64,000 nucleotides of DNA from Zea mays (Eukaryota; Streptophyta; Magnoliopsida; Poales; Poaceae): the NCBI RefSeq assembly GCF_902167145.1, contig NC_050105.1, forward strand, positions 115,027,898-115,091,897. The letters are read 5' to 3'. This document shows positions 24,338-34,318 of this stretch, piece by piece. Positions within the stretch are counted from its first letter, which is position 1. Every line of letters begins with the position of its first letter. The position numbers were made by a program, and so were the translations under genes. The notes below the pieces were generated by a model. That model made no database searches, was not told the origin of the DNA, and saw only the letters and a program-made list of their open reading frames with translations.

Positions 24338-24395
24338 TTGGCGCCCACCTCCGGTGAACTCACTCGACCACCTTCGGCAAGCTTTGACCTTCGTC

Positions 24396-25898
24396 ATGCC
24401 ACCGAAGAAGACATCAGGGCCAGGGGTTGCACTGTAGCCACTGGACGTTAATCAGGAAACGCTACACGAAGCAAGGAGCCAGAAGAGGAAGGCTACCAGC
24501 CCAATACGTCAGGAGGAGGAGTTGGATCAAGAAATCAGGGACCTCGAAGCTATCCATCAGCAGGTTTAAAAGAAGAAGGAAAAATGCTTCGTCTCGCTGA
24601 TCTTTAGAGGAAAATTTACGAGGCCGCTGAGGAAATGCGCCATCTCACCCAGGATGACCAAGACTGAAGGCCCCAACAATTCATACAACGATGATGAATG
24701 GTATGATGATTTTCATCATGGCAATTTTGCTTTTGATGATGCTTCTCCTTTGGCAGCAGAGTTGTAGGCTACCCCATGGCCCCCATCATACAAGCCACCT
24801 CAGGTTCCTATGTATGATGGACACTCAGAGCCGAAGCAGTTCCTAATGAGCTATGAGGCAACCATATCTTCATATGGGAGCAATACTGCAGTCATGGAAA
24901 AATCCTTTGTCATGGCAGTCAAAAGTGTCGCACAAACTTGGTACTCTTCCCTCCGGCCAGGGACAATCACACCATGGCAGAAGCTCAAGGATATGCTAAT
25001 CACTAGATTCCAAGGCTTTCAGACAAAGCCAGTCACTGCTCAAGCTTTGTTTCAGTGCATGCAAGATCATGAGGAGTACCTTCAGGCGTATGTCCGAAGG
25101 TTCCTACGTTTAAGAGCACAAGCGCCTATAGTGCCCAATGGAATTGTCATTGAGGCCATGATCAAGGGGCTTCAGCCAGGTCCTACGACTAAATATTTTG
25201 CTAGGAAGCCCCCACAAACCTTGGAGAAGCTTCTTCAAAAGATGGATGAGTATATTCGGGCCGACAATGATTTCGGCCAAAGAAGGGAAGAAGCATACAT
25301 GTTTTCTGAGATGACCAGGGGCTTCGGAGGAAGAATTCACCCCAGGCACATCAGGTCGATCCATAATTCCAACCCGAGTGATGACAGAGGAAGCCAACCT
25401 CAAAGGCAGAAACACAGCTCCCAGTCATCAGGGCCACAACAAAACTCCTTCAGGCCACCAACCCCAAGAGGCAGAGGGGGCAGAAGCTTCGGAGGGAGAT
25501 ACAGAGATCAGCCTAGAAGACTATATTGCTTATTCTGCGGTGAAGATGAGGGCCACACCACAAGAACATGCCAAGTCACAATTCAGAAGCAAAAGGAGAT
25601 TGCCGAAGCTGAGGCACGACAGAATCAGCTGAAGCAGGTCCTACATACTGCCTCATGCTACTCTCCCTATGTCCCAGAGTACGTAGGTAATCAACAGCCT
25701 ACGACCTCTGTCGCTTCGGCGAGCCACTCTCAAGCTTCCTGGGCTCAGCTCCCACCACCACCACCACTACCACCTACTCTGACCCAAAACCAGCAGCCAG
25801 AAGGGCACCAGCACGCTCAACAGCAGCGCGACTTTCGGGAGGAGTCTGAAGCTCGCACAGTTAACAACATTGTGCCTGAATCCAAGCACATCTACTAA
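24396..25898 (+). pseudogene. gag of element D (N-terminal stops, open C-terminal part)
   Basis: Ty3/gypsy capsid and nucleocapsid. The ATG at 24396 fits the leader but meets TAG at 24435-24437, and further stops include TAG at 24765-24767 just before the long open part. From 24810 to 25898 (362 codons) the frame is open. It includes a gag core (WYSSLRPGTITPWQKLKD, YLQAYVRRFLRLRAQ, about 24900-25260), a Gly/Arg-rich segment, and a zinc knuckle CX2CX5HX4C (CLFCGEDEGHTTRTC, about 25528-25572). A Pro-rich tail (about 25750-25790) follows. It cannot yield a full gag, and no pol follows. Confidence 0.82.
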
Positions 25899-26036
25899 AG
25901 AATATCCTACCCTTGATGTATCTTTATCTTTTCTTCCATTTTATTTTTTGTATGAAAAACAAGTCACGAAGGACTGAATTTCGATTTCATGTAATAATTG
26001 TGCATGTATCAATGAGTAAAATGTGTCCTCCTAACA

Positions 26037-26430
26037 TACTTCCGAAGTTACAAAAGTCGTTCGTAAGGGAGCGGAGTAAGTTCCGAAGTTACAAAAGTCG
26101 TTCCTAAGGGAGCGCAGAGTAAGTTCCAAAGCTACAAAAGCCGTTCCTAAGGGAGCGCAGAGTAAGTTCCGAAGCTCAGAAGTCGTTTCTAAGGGAATGC
26201 AGAGCCAAAAATTCCACCAAAATAGAAGCTGAAGAAGCTCCAAAGTCGTTCCTAAGGGGATGAAGAGCTTAAATACCACCGAAATAGAATGTGAAGAAGC
26301 TCCAAAGTCGTTCCTAAGGGGATGGAGAGCTTAAACACCACCGAAATATAAGGTGAAGAAGCTCCAAAGTCGTTCCTAAGGGGATGCAGAGCTTAAAGAC
26401 TCCAAAGACGTCCCTAAGGGGATGCAGAGT
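26037..26430 (+). repeat. Tandem repeats between gag and the antisense gene of D
   Basis: At least eight units carry AAAGTCGTTCCTAAGGG plus GCAGAG. The first units are about 42 bp and later ones about 60 bp. The reverse complement of the same unit (CTCTGCATCCCCTTAGG) occurs at 37950-38200 in G, in the equivalent place. The intervening 26431-26852 has CATCAT-rich sequence and no recognised gene. Confidence 0.88.
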
Positions 26431-29400
26431 CTTGAGTGTTTCAGTGTGGGCGTGTGTGTGTTCGGCATAAACATCATGTTGCATCATATCATCGCACCAT
26501 TCCGCATAACATTACATCATACATCATATCGCATCAATAGCCAAAATTAGGTACGAAGCAGATCTTCGGCAATAATTTGTTGGGTGAAAATGTGCTGAGG
26601 CACGAAGCAAACCTTCGGCAAATAAAATTTTTATCAGGAAAATCTATTAACAGTATCACACAACAGATTTGCCATAAAAGGGGCTTCTTTCTTTACGAAG
26701 CATGAAAAGAAGTGAAGGTGTTTTTTTCGCTGAAGGCTCAAAAACGGTACGTGCGTAAGTTTCATGCATCACAAAGAAATATATTACATTAATTTACATG
26801 TCTGTTAATTGTCTCATACACAAATGTTACATTGTATCATTACAACAAAAGCCTAATCTTCTTTAAGAATTTTCTCAGCGGCCTCATTCAGAAGTCTATC
26901 GCCGACTTCGTCGACGATGGAATTGGCAACACTCATCACATCCAGCGCCTCTTTCATGACGGGATCGGCCTGGGGGTCGTATGGCTTGGGTAGCAGTGAG
27001 AGTTTAGCTGTAGTAAATAAACCGTTAGTCCGAAGCCAGAAAATAAACACCGAAGCTAAAATTCAATAATAATACCTATACGCCTTGCGTGTTCGGCGGC
27101 TTCTTCGGCTCGCTTAGCTTCTTCTCGAGCGTCATGGGTTTCTTTTTCATTTTTCTTTTTGATTTCGTTGGCCAATTCTCGGCCACCGTTCACCCAGACA
27201 TCGAAATAAAACTTTCCGCCCACCAAAGTAGCTTCGGCCGAGGGGTCCTTCGTTTCGTCTGTGGAGAAGGCGGCTTCGGTCTGGGCCGCAGCTTTAACAT
27301 GGTCGCAACCAGCCTTCTCTAGAATTGCTGCCACCCCTCGAGCGCCGGCGAAGGCACAAATATCACCGTGATCCCTAAGGATCTCCTCGAAGGCTTCAGC
27401 TTCTTCACCTGTCCAATCAATGACCCCCTCGGGGCACCTCGAATGAACTGTTCCTCGGAAGAATACGCACCCACCTTGGCAAAGGTGGTTTTCAATTTTC
27501 TTACGCAATCCAAGGATTTCTCAAAGCATCTCTCCTTGGATTCACGAATCTCCTCAACATTCTTTTCCAGCCTAACATTCGACCATTCACTTATTTCTTG
27601 CTTTACTTTTGCAAGTTCAAAATTTTCGTTAGCTTCAGCAAGTTTCTTCCGAAGATTCTCAACTTCGGCTTTATGGACTTCAGATTGAGCATTGAATTTT
27701 GCCTCGTTTTTCTTCACTCTGTCCACTAAGGAAAGCAGAATTTTATCTTTTTCCAAAGCTTCGTTCCTCAATCTGATAACCTCCGACCGAAGGTTGCTAA
27801 ACGTTATTTGACAGCTTTCATCTTCAGCATTTTTTCTGCGCCCTCAAAGCGTTGCTATCAAACCCTACAAAAAAGAAGGGAGATAAAGGATCAGCACGAG
27901 AATAAAAGACAAAAGATAATCTATTTAAAAGTCCATAACTTCCGTACCTTCAGACTATTGTACGCAAGGCTGTCTGCGAGGTCATCCTTCGACATGGCAC
28001 AGAGGCCAGCTTCAAGCTTCAAAAATCCCATATTTTTGGCCATCTCCTGACAAACAGATATTTCCTTATTATCTGTGAGACAGTATAGGAAATCATCTTC
28101 GTCCGTGCCATTGTACACCAAGGCCCCCTTCGGGTATTTAAGTTCCTGGGCGTAGTGTTTGGCTTCCGCGATTTCTTCTTCAGATAACCTTTTTCCCGAA
28201 GCATGTTGAATAATAAAGTCAAGATCTTCAGACGGTGCTTCGGGAATAGGAGATTTTAGCTTTTTTGGATGCGTCTTTCTTCTCCAGAGCCAAGCCAGCA
28301 TCTGGAGATTCTTGTTCAGTTTCTTGCCCAGTTCCAGCAGACTCTATCTCAGCAAGCACTGAGGGCCCAACTTCGGTTTCAGCGCGACCTGTAGCAGCTT
28401 CGACTATTTTCTTTGCAGGGGCAGGAGTTAATGCCCTTGTCGACTCCATGACAGCGTCCAACACGCTTGCCATCCTCCTCCTCTTGGGAGTTATTGCAGG
28501 AGCTCTTGATATCTTCGGCAATCCTAGCTCTGCTGGTGGGCTCAAGATTTTTGGCAGCTCTACCGTTTCCCCTAGCTCTGGCTCTTTGGTCGCCTTTTTC
28601 TTTGGCTTTGGCACCGTGTTTTAGCGTTCCGGCTGGCCCAGTTGCAGAAACCATCGGCAATTCAATCAGGTCTTCCCTGGGGATGGCAGGAGCAGGTTGT
28701 TCTGCTTCGACAGTGGAAGATGTCCCTTCACCAAGCTTCGACACTGTGGTTGTCTCAATGTATCTTGGCCGGTGGGTCAAGACCTTGATCGTTTTTGCCT
28801 TCGGCACAACCGAGATGGCCAAGGTGGTAGTTTTCCTTTTCTTCCCTTGCTTTCGCGAGGGGTAAGTGTAGTCCGGGTACACGAAGCCGATAACGTCAAA
28901 AACTCTGTTCAACCTTTTCTTGCCTTGTCCTCCGAAGGCTAAGGTCATGGCATCATCTTCGGCTCTTGTGTACGCTCCAAGTAACTCATCGCTAGTTGCC
29001 TCAACTCATGTCAGCCAGTCGTCATTTGGTTCGTCAAACTGGTCTCTATACCTGAAGGTGTATTTCAAGTAAACCAAACCACCTTGACTGGACCCGGCAG
29101 CAGTCTCCTTTGGCATTTCCCAGTCATTCACAAGTGGCCATACCCTGTAGGCTGTGTGCTCCTGTAGGTCTCTTGTGCTAATGAAGGCACAAACGTTGTT
29201 GAAAGCCTTCTGGCATGCTTCAGTATCATTCCCAAGCACAGTGGCCGGCCTTCTGAGGCCAAAGCGAGACCAGATGGGGCGTTGGATAATCCCCTTTATG
29301 TCTTCCCTTTCAATCAGATTATTCTTAACATAAAACCATTCCTCCATCCAGGCCCCGGGCCACCTTTTTCGAAATGTTGGAACTGGGTAACTTACACCAG

Positions 29401-29959
29401 AGCGAGGAACGAAGCCATAACAACCGAAATTGTTGTGATATTGCTCTTTGCCTGTGGCCTTCGTCTCGTAAAGTAGTTCGTGCATGTTACAGAAGCACTT
29501 TGTGCTTGGTTCTAGCCCTTGGCTTCTCACGGCCCAAACAAAAATACCCATTCTGATTATAGCTTCGGGAGTAATTTGATGAAGAAAGATCTCAAATGTC
29601 TTCAAAACTTCAACCAAAAATTTGCTCAATGGGAACCAAAGACCTGCTTTCATAAAGCTTCTATAGACAACAACTTCATCTTCCTCGGGTGTAGGGGCAG
29701 CGCTGTCCCCCCAACTCTCACAATAGACATGTCACGAAAATATCTTCCCTTCATAGCATCAATCTGACTCTGTTTGATGGACGACTTTCCGAAGATGGTA
29801 TGACTTGGTCACCAGGGCCGATCTTCGACATCTTCATTCTCGCTTTCCACATCAAAGTTATCACTATCATCAGAATCCTCAGACAACCAGCTAATATTTC
29901 ATTTGTAATCTTTTCTGTGTTTGTTTTTTCCATAGCTTCGTAAAACCCAGCTAGAGCAG

Positions 29960-31634
29960 TGTCGGGGACCATAATTAGGGGTACCCTCAAGGCTCCTAAT
30001 TCTTAGCTGGTAACCCCCATCAGCATAAAGCTGCAAAGGCCTGATGGGTGCGATTAAGTCAGGGATCGGTCCATTCGAGTGACTCGATCACGCCTCGCCC
30101 GAGCCTAGCCTCGGGCAAGGGCAGCCGACCCCGGAGGATCTCCGTCTCGCCCGAGGCCCCCCTCCAGCGGCGAACATATTTCTGGCTCGCCCGAGGCCCT
30201 GTCTTCGCCAAGAAGCAACCCTGACCAAATCGCCGCACCGACCGACCAAATCGCAGGAGCATTTAATGCAAAGGTGGCCTGACACCTTTATCCTGATGCA
30301 CGCCCCTCAGCCGACAGAGCCGAAGTGACCGCCGTCACTTCGCCGCTCCACTGACCGGTCTGACAGAAAGACAGCGCCGCCTGCGCCGCTCCGACTGTGG
30401 TGCCACTTGACAGAGTGAGGCTGACAGGCAGTCAGGCCCGACCGCAGGCACCATAGGAAACTCCGCTCTGCCCGACCCAGGGCTCAGACTCGGGCTAAGC
30501 CCCGAAAGACGGCGAACTCCGCTCCGCCCGACCCAGGGCTCGGACTCGGGCTAAGCCCCAGAAGACGGCGAACTCCGCTCCGCCCGACCCAGGGCTCGGA
30601 CTCGGGCTAAGCCCCGGAAGACGACGAACTCCGCTCCGCCCGACCCAGGGCTCGGACTCGGGCTAAGCCCCAGAAGACGGCGAACTCCGCTCCGCCCGAC
30701 CCAGGGCTCGGACTCGGGCTAAGCCCCGGAAGACGGCGAACTCCGCTCCGCCCGACCCAGGGCTCGGACTTGGGCTCAGCCCCAGAAGACGACGAACTCC
30801 GCTCCGCCCGACCCCAGGGCTCGGACTCCACCCTAGCCTCAGCCGACGGTCTCCGCCTCGCCCGAACCAGGGGCTCGGACTCGACCTCGGCCACGGAAGA
30901 CAGACTCGACCTTGGCTTCGGAGGAGCTTCCACATCGCCCAACCTAGGGCGCAGACCAGCCACGTCAACAGGAAGCGCCATCATCACCCTACCCCGAGCT
31001 GACTCAGGCCACGGGGAACAAGACTGGCGTCCCATCTGGCTCGCTCTGCCAGATAGGCAATGATGGCGCCCCGCATACTCTGTGACGACGGCGGCTCTCA
31101 GCCCCATTACGGGAGCAAGGGGACGTCAGCAAGGACTCAACAGCTCCGACAGCTGTCCCTCCGCCAGGCTCCAGCACTCCTCCGACGGCCACAACATCAC
31201 ACCAGCTGGGTGCAAAAATCTCTCCAGCTGCCATAACGGCATGTACTTAGGGCGCTAGCTCTCCTCCGCTAGACACGTAGCACTCTGCTACACCCCCCAT
31301 TGTACACCTGGATCCTCTCCTTACGCCTATAAAAGGAAGGACCAGGGCCCTCTTAGAAAAGGTTGGCCGCGCGGGGACGAGGAGGAGACAGGCGCTCGCG
31401 TGAGGCCGCTCGCTCCCTCTCCCGCGTGGACGCTTGTAACCCCCTACTGCAAGCGCACCCGACCTGGGCGCGGGACGAACATGAAGGCCGCAGGATTTCC
31501 ACCTCTCTCACGCCCATCTCCGGCCACCTCACTTCCCCCCTTCGCGCTCGGCCTCGTGTCGACCCATCTAGGCTTGGGCACGCGGCGACATTCACTCGTC
31601 GGCTTAGGGACCCCCCGATCTCGAAACACCGACA
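29960..31634 (+). mobile_element. Solo LTR of Huck inserted in element D
   Basis: 1675 bp, TGTCGGGGACC...CACCGACA, matching both LTRs of the full Huck at 48337-62309. It is flanked by AGCAG on both sides (29955-29959 and 31635-31639), so it is a genuine insertion reduced by LTR-LTR recombination. TATAAAA is at 31328-31334. About six 56-bp tandem units (30464-30830) show CTAAGCCCC every 56 bases. Confidence 0.93.
30464..30830 (+). repeat. 56-bp tandem repeat in the Huck solo LTR
   Basis: Units of ACTCCGCTCCGCCCGACCCA plus GGGCTCGGACTCGGGCTAAG, with phase markers at 30495, 30551 and 30607. About six and a half copies, one more than in the LTRs of the full element. The long minus-strand frames here are a by-product of the repeat. 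Confidence 0.9.
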
Positions 31635-31975
31635 AGCAGGGTCCACAATCTTTCTCTCCTCAGACATCTTCTCTTCAAACATCTAGCGAGCACTTGTGCA
31701 AATGCCGAAGCTCACAAAACAAGCTAAATTTGGCAGCAAGAAAATTAAAACTTGAGAAAATAGCATAAGTGATTGAAATGGCGCAGCAGTTGCTGTCGCT
31801 GCGGGTTTCTATTTATATGCCCAGTGCATTGCAACTTGGCGGGCCCCATTTGTCGTTGACTTTCGCTATTCTAGCGAAGGGAAGGTGTTTTTCGGACCTT
31901 CGGCTAAAGGCCTTCGTTCACGTCGCAGTCTGAATTTGTTAGACGAAGAAACAAATTAATACTGTGAGGGGCTAC

Positions 31976-32658
31976 TGTTGGGGGGCCTTCATCTTTTGAA
32001 GGTCCTCAAAAACACGACTAACATGTTTTCCAATATAGTATACTGTCACAGGAAGCTTCGGCTTTAAGATGAAGGTGTGCATGGTATGAAAGCGTGATCT
32101 GGAAGAAGGATGAACCAACTCTAAAGCTGTGGCTGGAGAAGCTTCGGCTTAGCACAAGGATGGTGGTAGAGGATGAAACCGACCTAAAGGGGAAAAGACT
32201 GCTTAGTCCTTGACAGCTTGCCGTTTAGCTAACAGTAAATGTCAGGACATGAATGTAATTTTGCACGGGCTGCGTCCTGTGCCTATAAATAGATGAATAG
32301 TAACACCGTACTGTTTACGCTGACTTGTAATCACTCATGCGTCACTCCTGCTTTTTTACCTTCTGTCAAGCCGAAGGTACAAATGTAATTAAAATATCAT
32401 TGGTGTTTATTCATGTTTATATAATAAGAATATGAGTAGTCTAATGATTTGAATGATTATTCATATTCCCTTCGTGTTTCATATGTCTTTGTTTACATTC
32501 TTGCTTATTGAAATGATGAAGGTTTGTTTTTCGTGACCTTCGTCCGAAGATCATTATATCCTAAAGGAGATAATGCTTCGAAGGACAAAGGTCTTTAACC
32601 ATTAACACTTGTGTTGCCTTGTTCTTGATTCATAGCATTTGAGAACAAGTGACCAACA
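31976..32658 (+). repeat. 3' LTR of element D
   Basis: 683 bp, preceded by the polypurine tract GTGAGGGGCTAC and ending CCAACA at 32658. TATAAATA is at 32284-32291. Confidence 0.92.
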
Positions 32659-32950
32659 CTTAGTGCCCGTGAGATTAAGGAAGAAGGCTCACTCGGTCTA
32701 AGTGACCGTTTGAGAGAGGGAAAGGGTTGGAATAGACCCGATCTTCATGACCTCCTCAACAGGGACTAGGTTCTTTGGAACCGAACCTCGGTAAAACAAA
32801 TCACCGTGTTCACTCGCCATATTTCTTGGTTGATTTGTTTTCCCTGTCTTTGCAACTTGAATTTAATTCTAACGCTAACCCCCGACCTTAGTGCATGTTT
32901 AAGTTATAAATTTCAGGTTTTGCCTATTCACCCCCTCTAGGCGACTTTCA
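32659..32950 (+). repeat. LTR of element E, second part
   Basis: Continues the LTR broken at 23653 and ends in CTAGGCGACTTTCA. It is followed by AT and then the primer-binding site. Confidence 0.88.
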
Positions 32951-32952
32951 AT

Positions 32953-32963
32953 TGGTATCAGAG
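32953..32963 (+). other. Primer-binding site of element E
   Basis: TGGTATCAGAG, complementary to the 3' end of initiator tRNA-Met, the usual primer of Ty1/copia elements. Confidence 0.9.
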
Positions 32964-32998
32964 TTTGGTGCTTCATTAGAGTCTAACAACTCAAAGAG

Positions 32999-33274
32999 AT
33001 GTCGGGATATCACACCAAGAGGGAGATCATGACCGGCGAAAAGGCCGCAAGCTCGGGGAGGACTCTTTCAAGAGAGTCCGACAACAAGAACAAGGAGGAA
33101 TCCTCTTCCTCCATCAAGTCGCATCGAAGAGGTAACAAGAAGAAGAAGAAGATGATGAAAGAGGTCGTCTACTACGAGACCGACTCTTCGTCACCCTCCA
33201 CATCAAGCTCCGAGTTGTCCGTCGCTTCTAAGCGCCATGAGCGCAAGAAGTATAGTAAGATGCCTCTTCGCTAT
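32999..33274 (+). pseudogene. gag of element E, N-terminal part (cut by G)
   Basis: Starts MSGYHTKREIMTGEKAASSG, matching the N-terminus of the B gag, and includes a Lys-rich block and a Ser-rich segment. It stops in KMPLRY at 33274, where the LTR of G begins; the gag continues at 40276. The ATG at 32999 is the first after the primer-binding site. Confidence 0.88.
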
Positions 33275-33855
33275 TGTTGGGGACTTGTTCTCAAATGCTT
33301 CGAATTAAGAACAAGGCAACACAGAAAATGTTAAGTATTAAGGTCCTTCGTCCTTCATGACGATATATCCCTTCGGGATATATAGCATCTCGGACGAAGG
33401 TTATAAAGAACATACCTTCGTAAGCATAACAATGAAGAATAAAGCATTCATATAAATCATGAAATAAACATGTAAATATTATCATAGAATTATCTCTATT
33501 TGTATTGATGAATATAAATGACTTTGAAGTACAAATGTACCTTCGGTCTTGCGGAAGGCAAAAAGTACGAATGTGATGCGAAGGCAAAAAGCAGGTTCGC
33601 GTTGACAGTACAGAGGTACTGTTCATCTATTTATAGACACAGGTCGCAGCCTGTGACAAATTACAATTATGCCCCTTGCGGAAGTTTACAACATTGACTC
33701 GGACATACATGTATAAAAAGGTCATTCTGCCTCTATGTCGGTTTAAAACGCCGAAGCTCCATGAAAAGGGACCTTCGGCCATCTCTTAGAAATGACTTTG
33801 GCCGAAGCTGCTTCTTCGTGTGAGACCTTCGGCGTACCGAAGCACGACCCCAACA
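33275..33855 (-). repeat. 3' LTR of element G
   Basis: 581 bp with TGTTGGGG...CCCCAACA ends. TATAAATA on the minus strand is at 33628-33635. No difference from 39690-40270 was seen when the two were read side by side. Confidence 0.95.
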
Positions 33856-34114
33856 GTAGCCCCTTTCGCGGTGCTAGATCGTTCTTCGTAACGAGCTTGG
33901 CCCGTGGAAAAAAACCTCTTCAGCTTCGGGAAGCCGAAGGTCCAAAAAACACCTTCCCTGAGCTCGTTGCGGAGAAACGATCCGACTTCCGAGCGCGTGC
34001 CAAGCCCACTTTGTAGAGTTACTGTTTGGTCTTTGCGGTCCACTGCACAGCGGGTATGAGTTACTGCGCGCCTGGTGTAACAGTTCCACCGCTTCGCCTT
34101 CCTACCTGCAGCAC

Positions 34115-34122
34115 TATATAAA
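34115..34122 (+). promoter_or_regulatory. TATA box of the antisense gene in G
   Basis: TATATAAA, 204 bases upstream of the ATG at 34319, outside the LTR. Its position suggests a start site near 34150 and a leader of about 170 bases. No long upstream frame was seen. Confidence 0.65.
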
Positions 34123-34318
34123 CAAACAGGTGGGTGTGAAGTTACCACAGCATTCATTGCTATTTGCACTGTTTCGCTGCCAAAATTTTCCACCATAGCC
34201 GAAGCTTAAGTCTCAGAATCGAACGAAGGTGCTTCTCAACGTCCGCTTCGTCAGAAAGAAGAGCTTCGGAGAAAAGAAAAAAGGAAAAAAGTTTTTAACT
34301 TCCCAAACTTAGAATCAA

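Larger units (their letters stand above)
26853..31682 (-). pseudogene. Antisense gene of element D (relative of the G gene; interrupted and frameshifted)
   Basis: Runs opposite to the element. A TATA-like TATAAAT (minus, 31811-31817) precedes an ATG at 31682. Sixteen codons later the solo Huck LTR interrupts it, and it resumes at 29959. The region 29653-29006 matches the conserved domain of the G gene (KAGLWFPLSKFLVEVLKTFE, then NNFGCYGF); this resembles the domain named putative gypsy-type transposon, Transposase_28. Basic linkers follow (28948-28228), then SGKRLSEEEIAEAKHYAQEL up to a splice donor near 27947. Next come a coiled coil (27771-27480), a region with AFAGARGVAAILEKAGCDH (27400-27340), and a last exon to 26853. 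Several frameshifts exist. Function unknown. Confidence 0.75.
23654..32658 (+). mobile_element. Element D: non-autonomous Ty3/gypsy-type LTR element with antisense gene
   Basis: LTRs 23654-24337 and 31976-32658, primer-binding site after the first (TTGGCGCCCACC at 24338), a decayed gag (24396-25898), tandem repeats, a decayed antisense gene (26853-31682) and a polypurine tract (GTGAGGGGCTAC) before the second LTR. There is no protease, RT, RNase H or integrase. It contains a 1675 bp solo Huck LTR, so the original length was about 7.3 kb. The flanks abut in the E LTR without any 5-bp duplication. Confidence 0.88.

Noticed and set aside
30607..31107. Minus-strand frames rich in Arg/Ser/Gly in the Huck LTRs (also 49000-49300 and 61230-61660)
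   Set aside because: Produced by the 56-bp GC-rich tandem repeat; no domain and no conserved start.
33291..33626. 111-codon minus frame, repeated identically at 39706-40041
   Set aside because: It lies wholly inside the G LTRs; identity reflects LTR identity, not a conserved gene.
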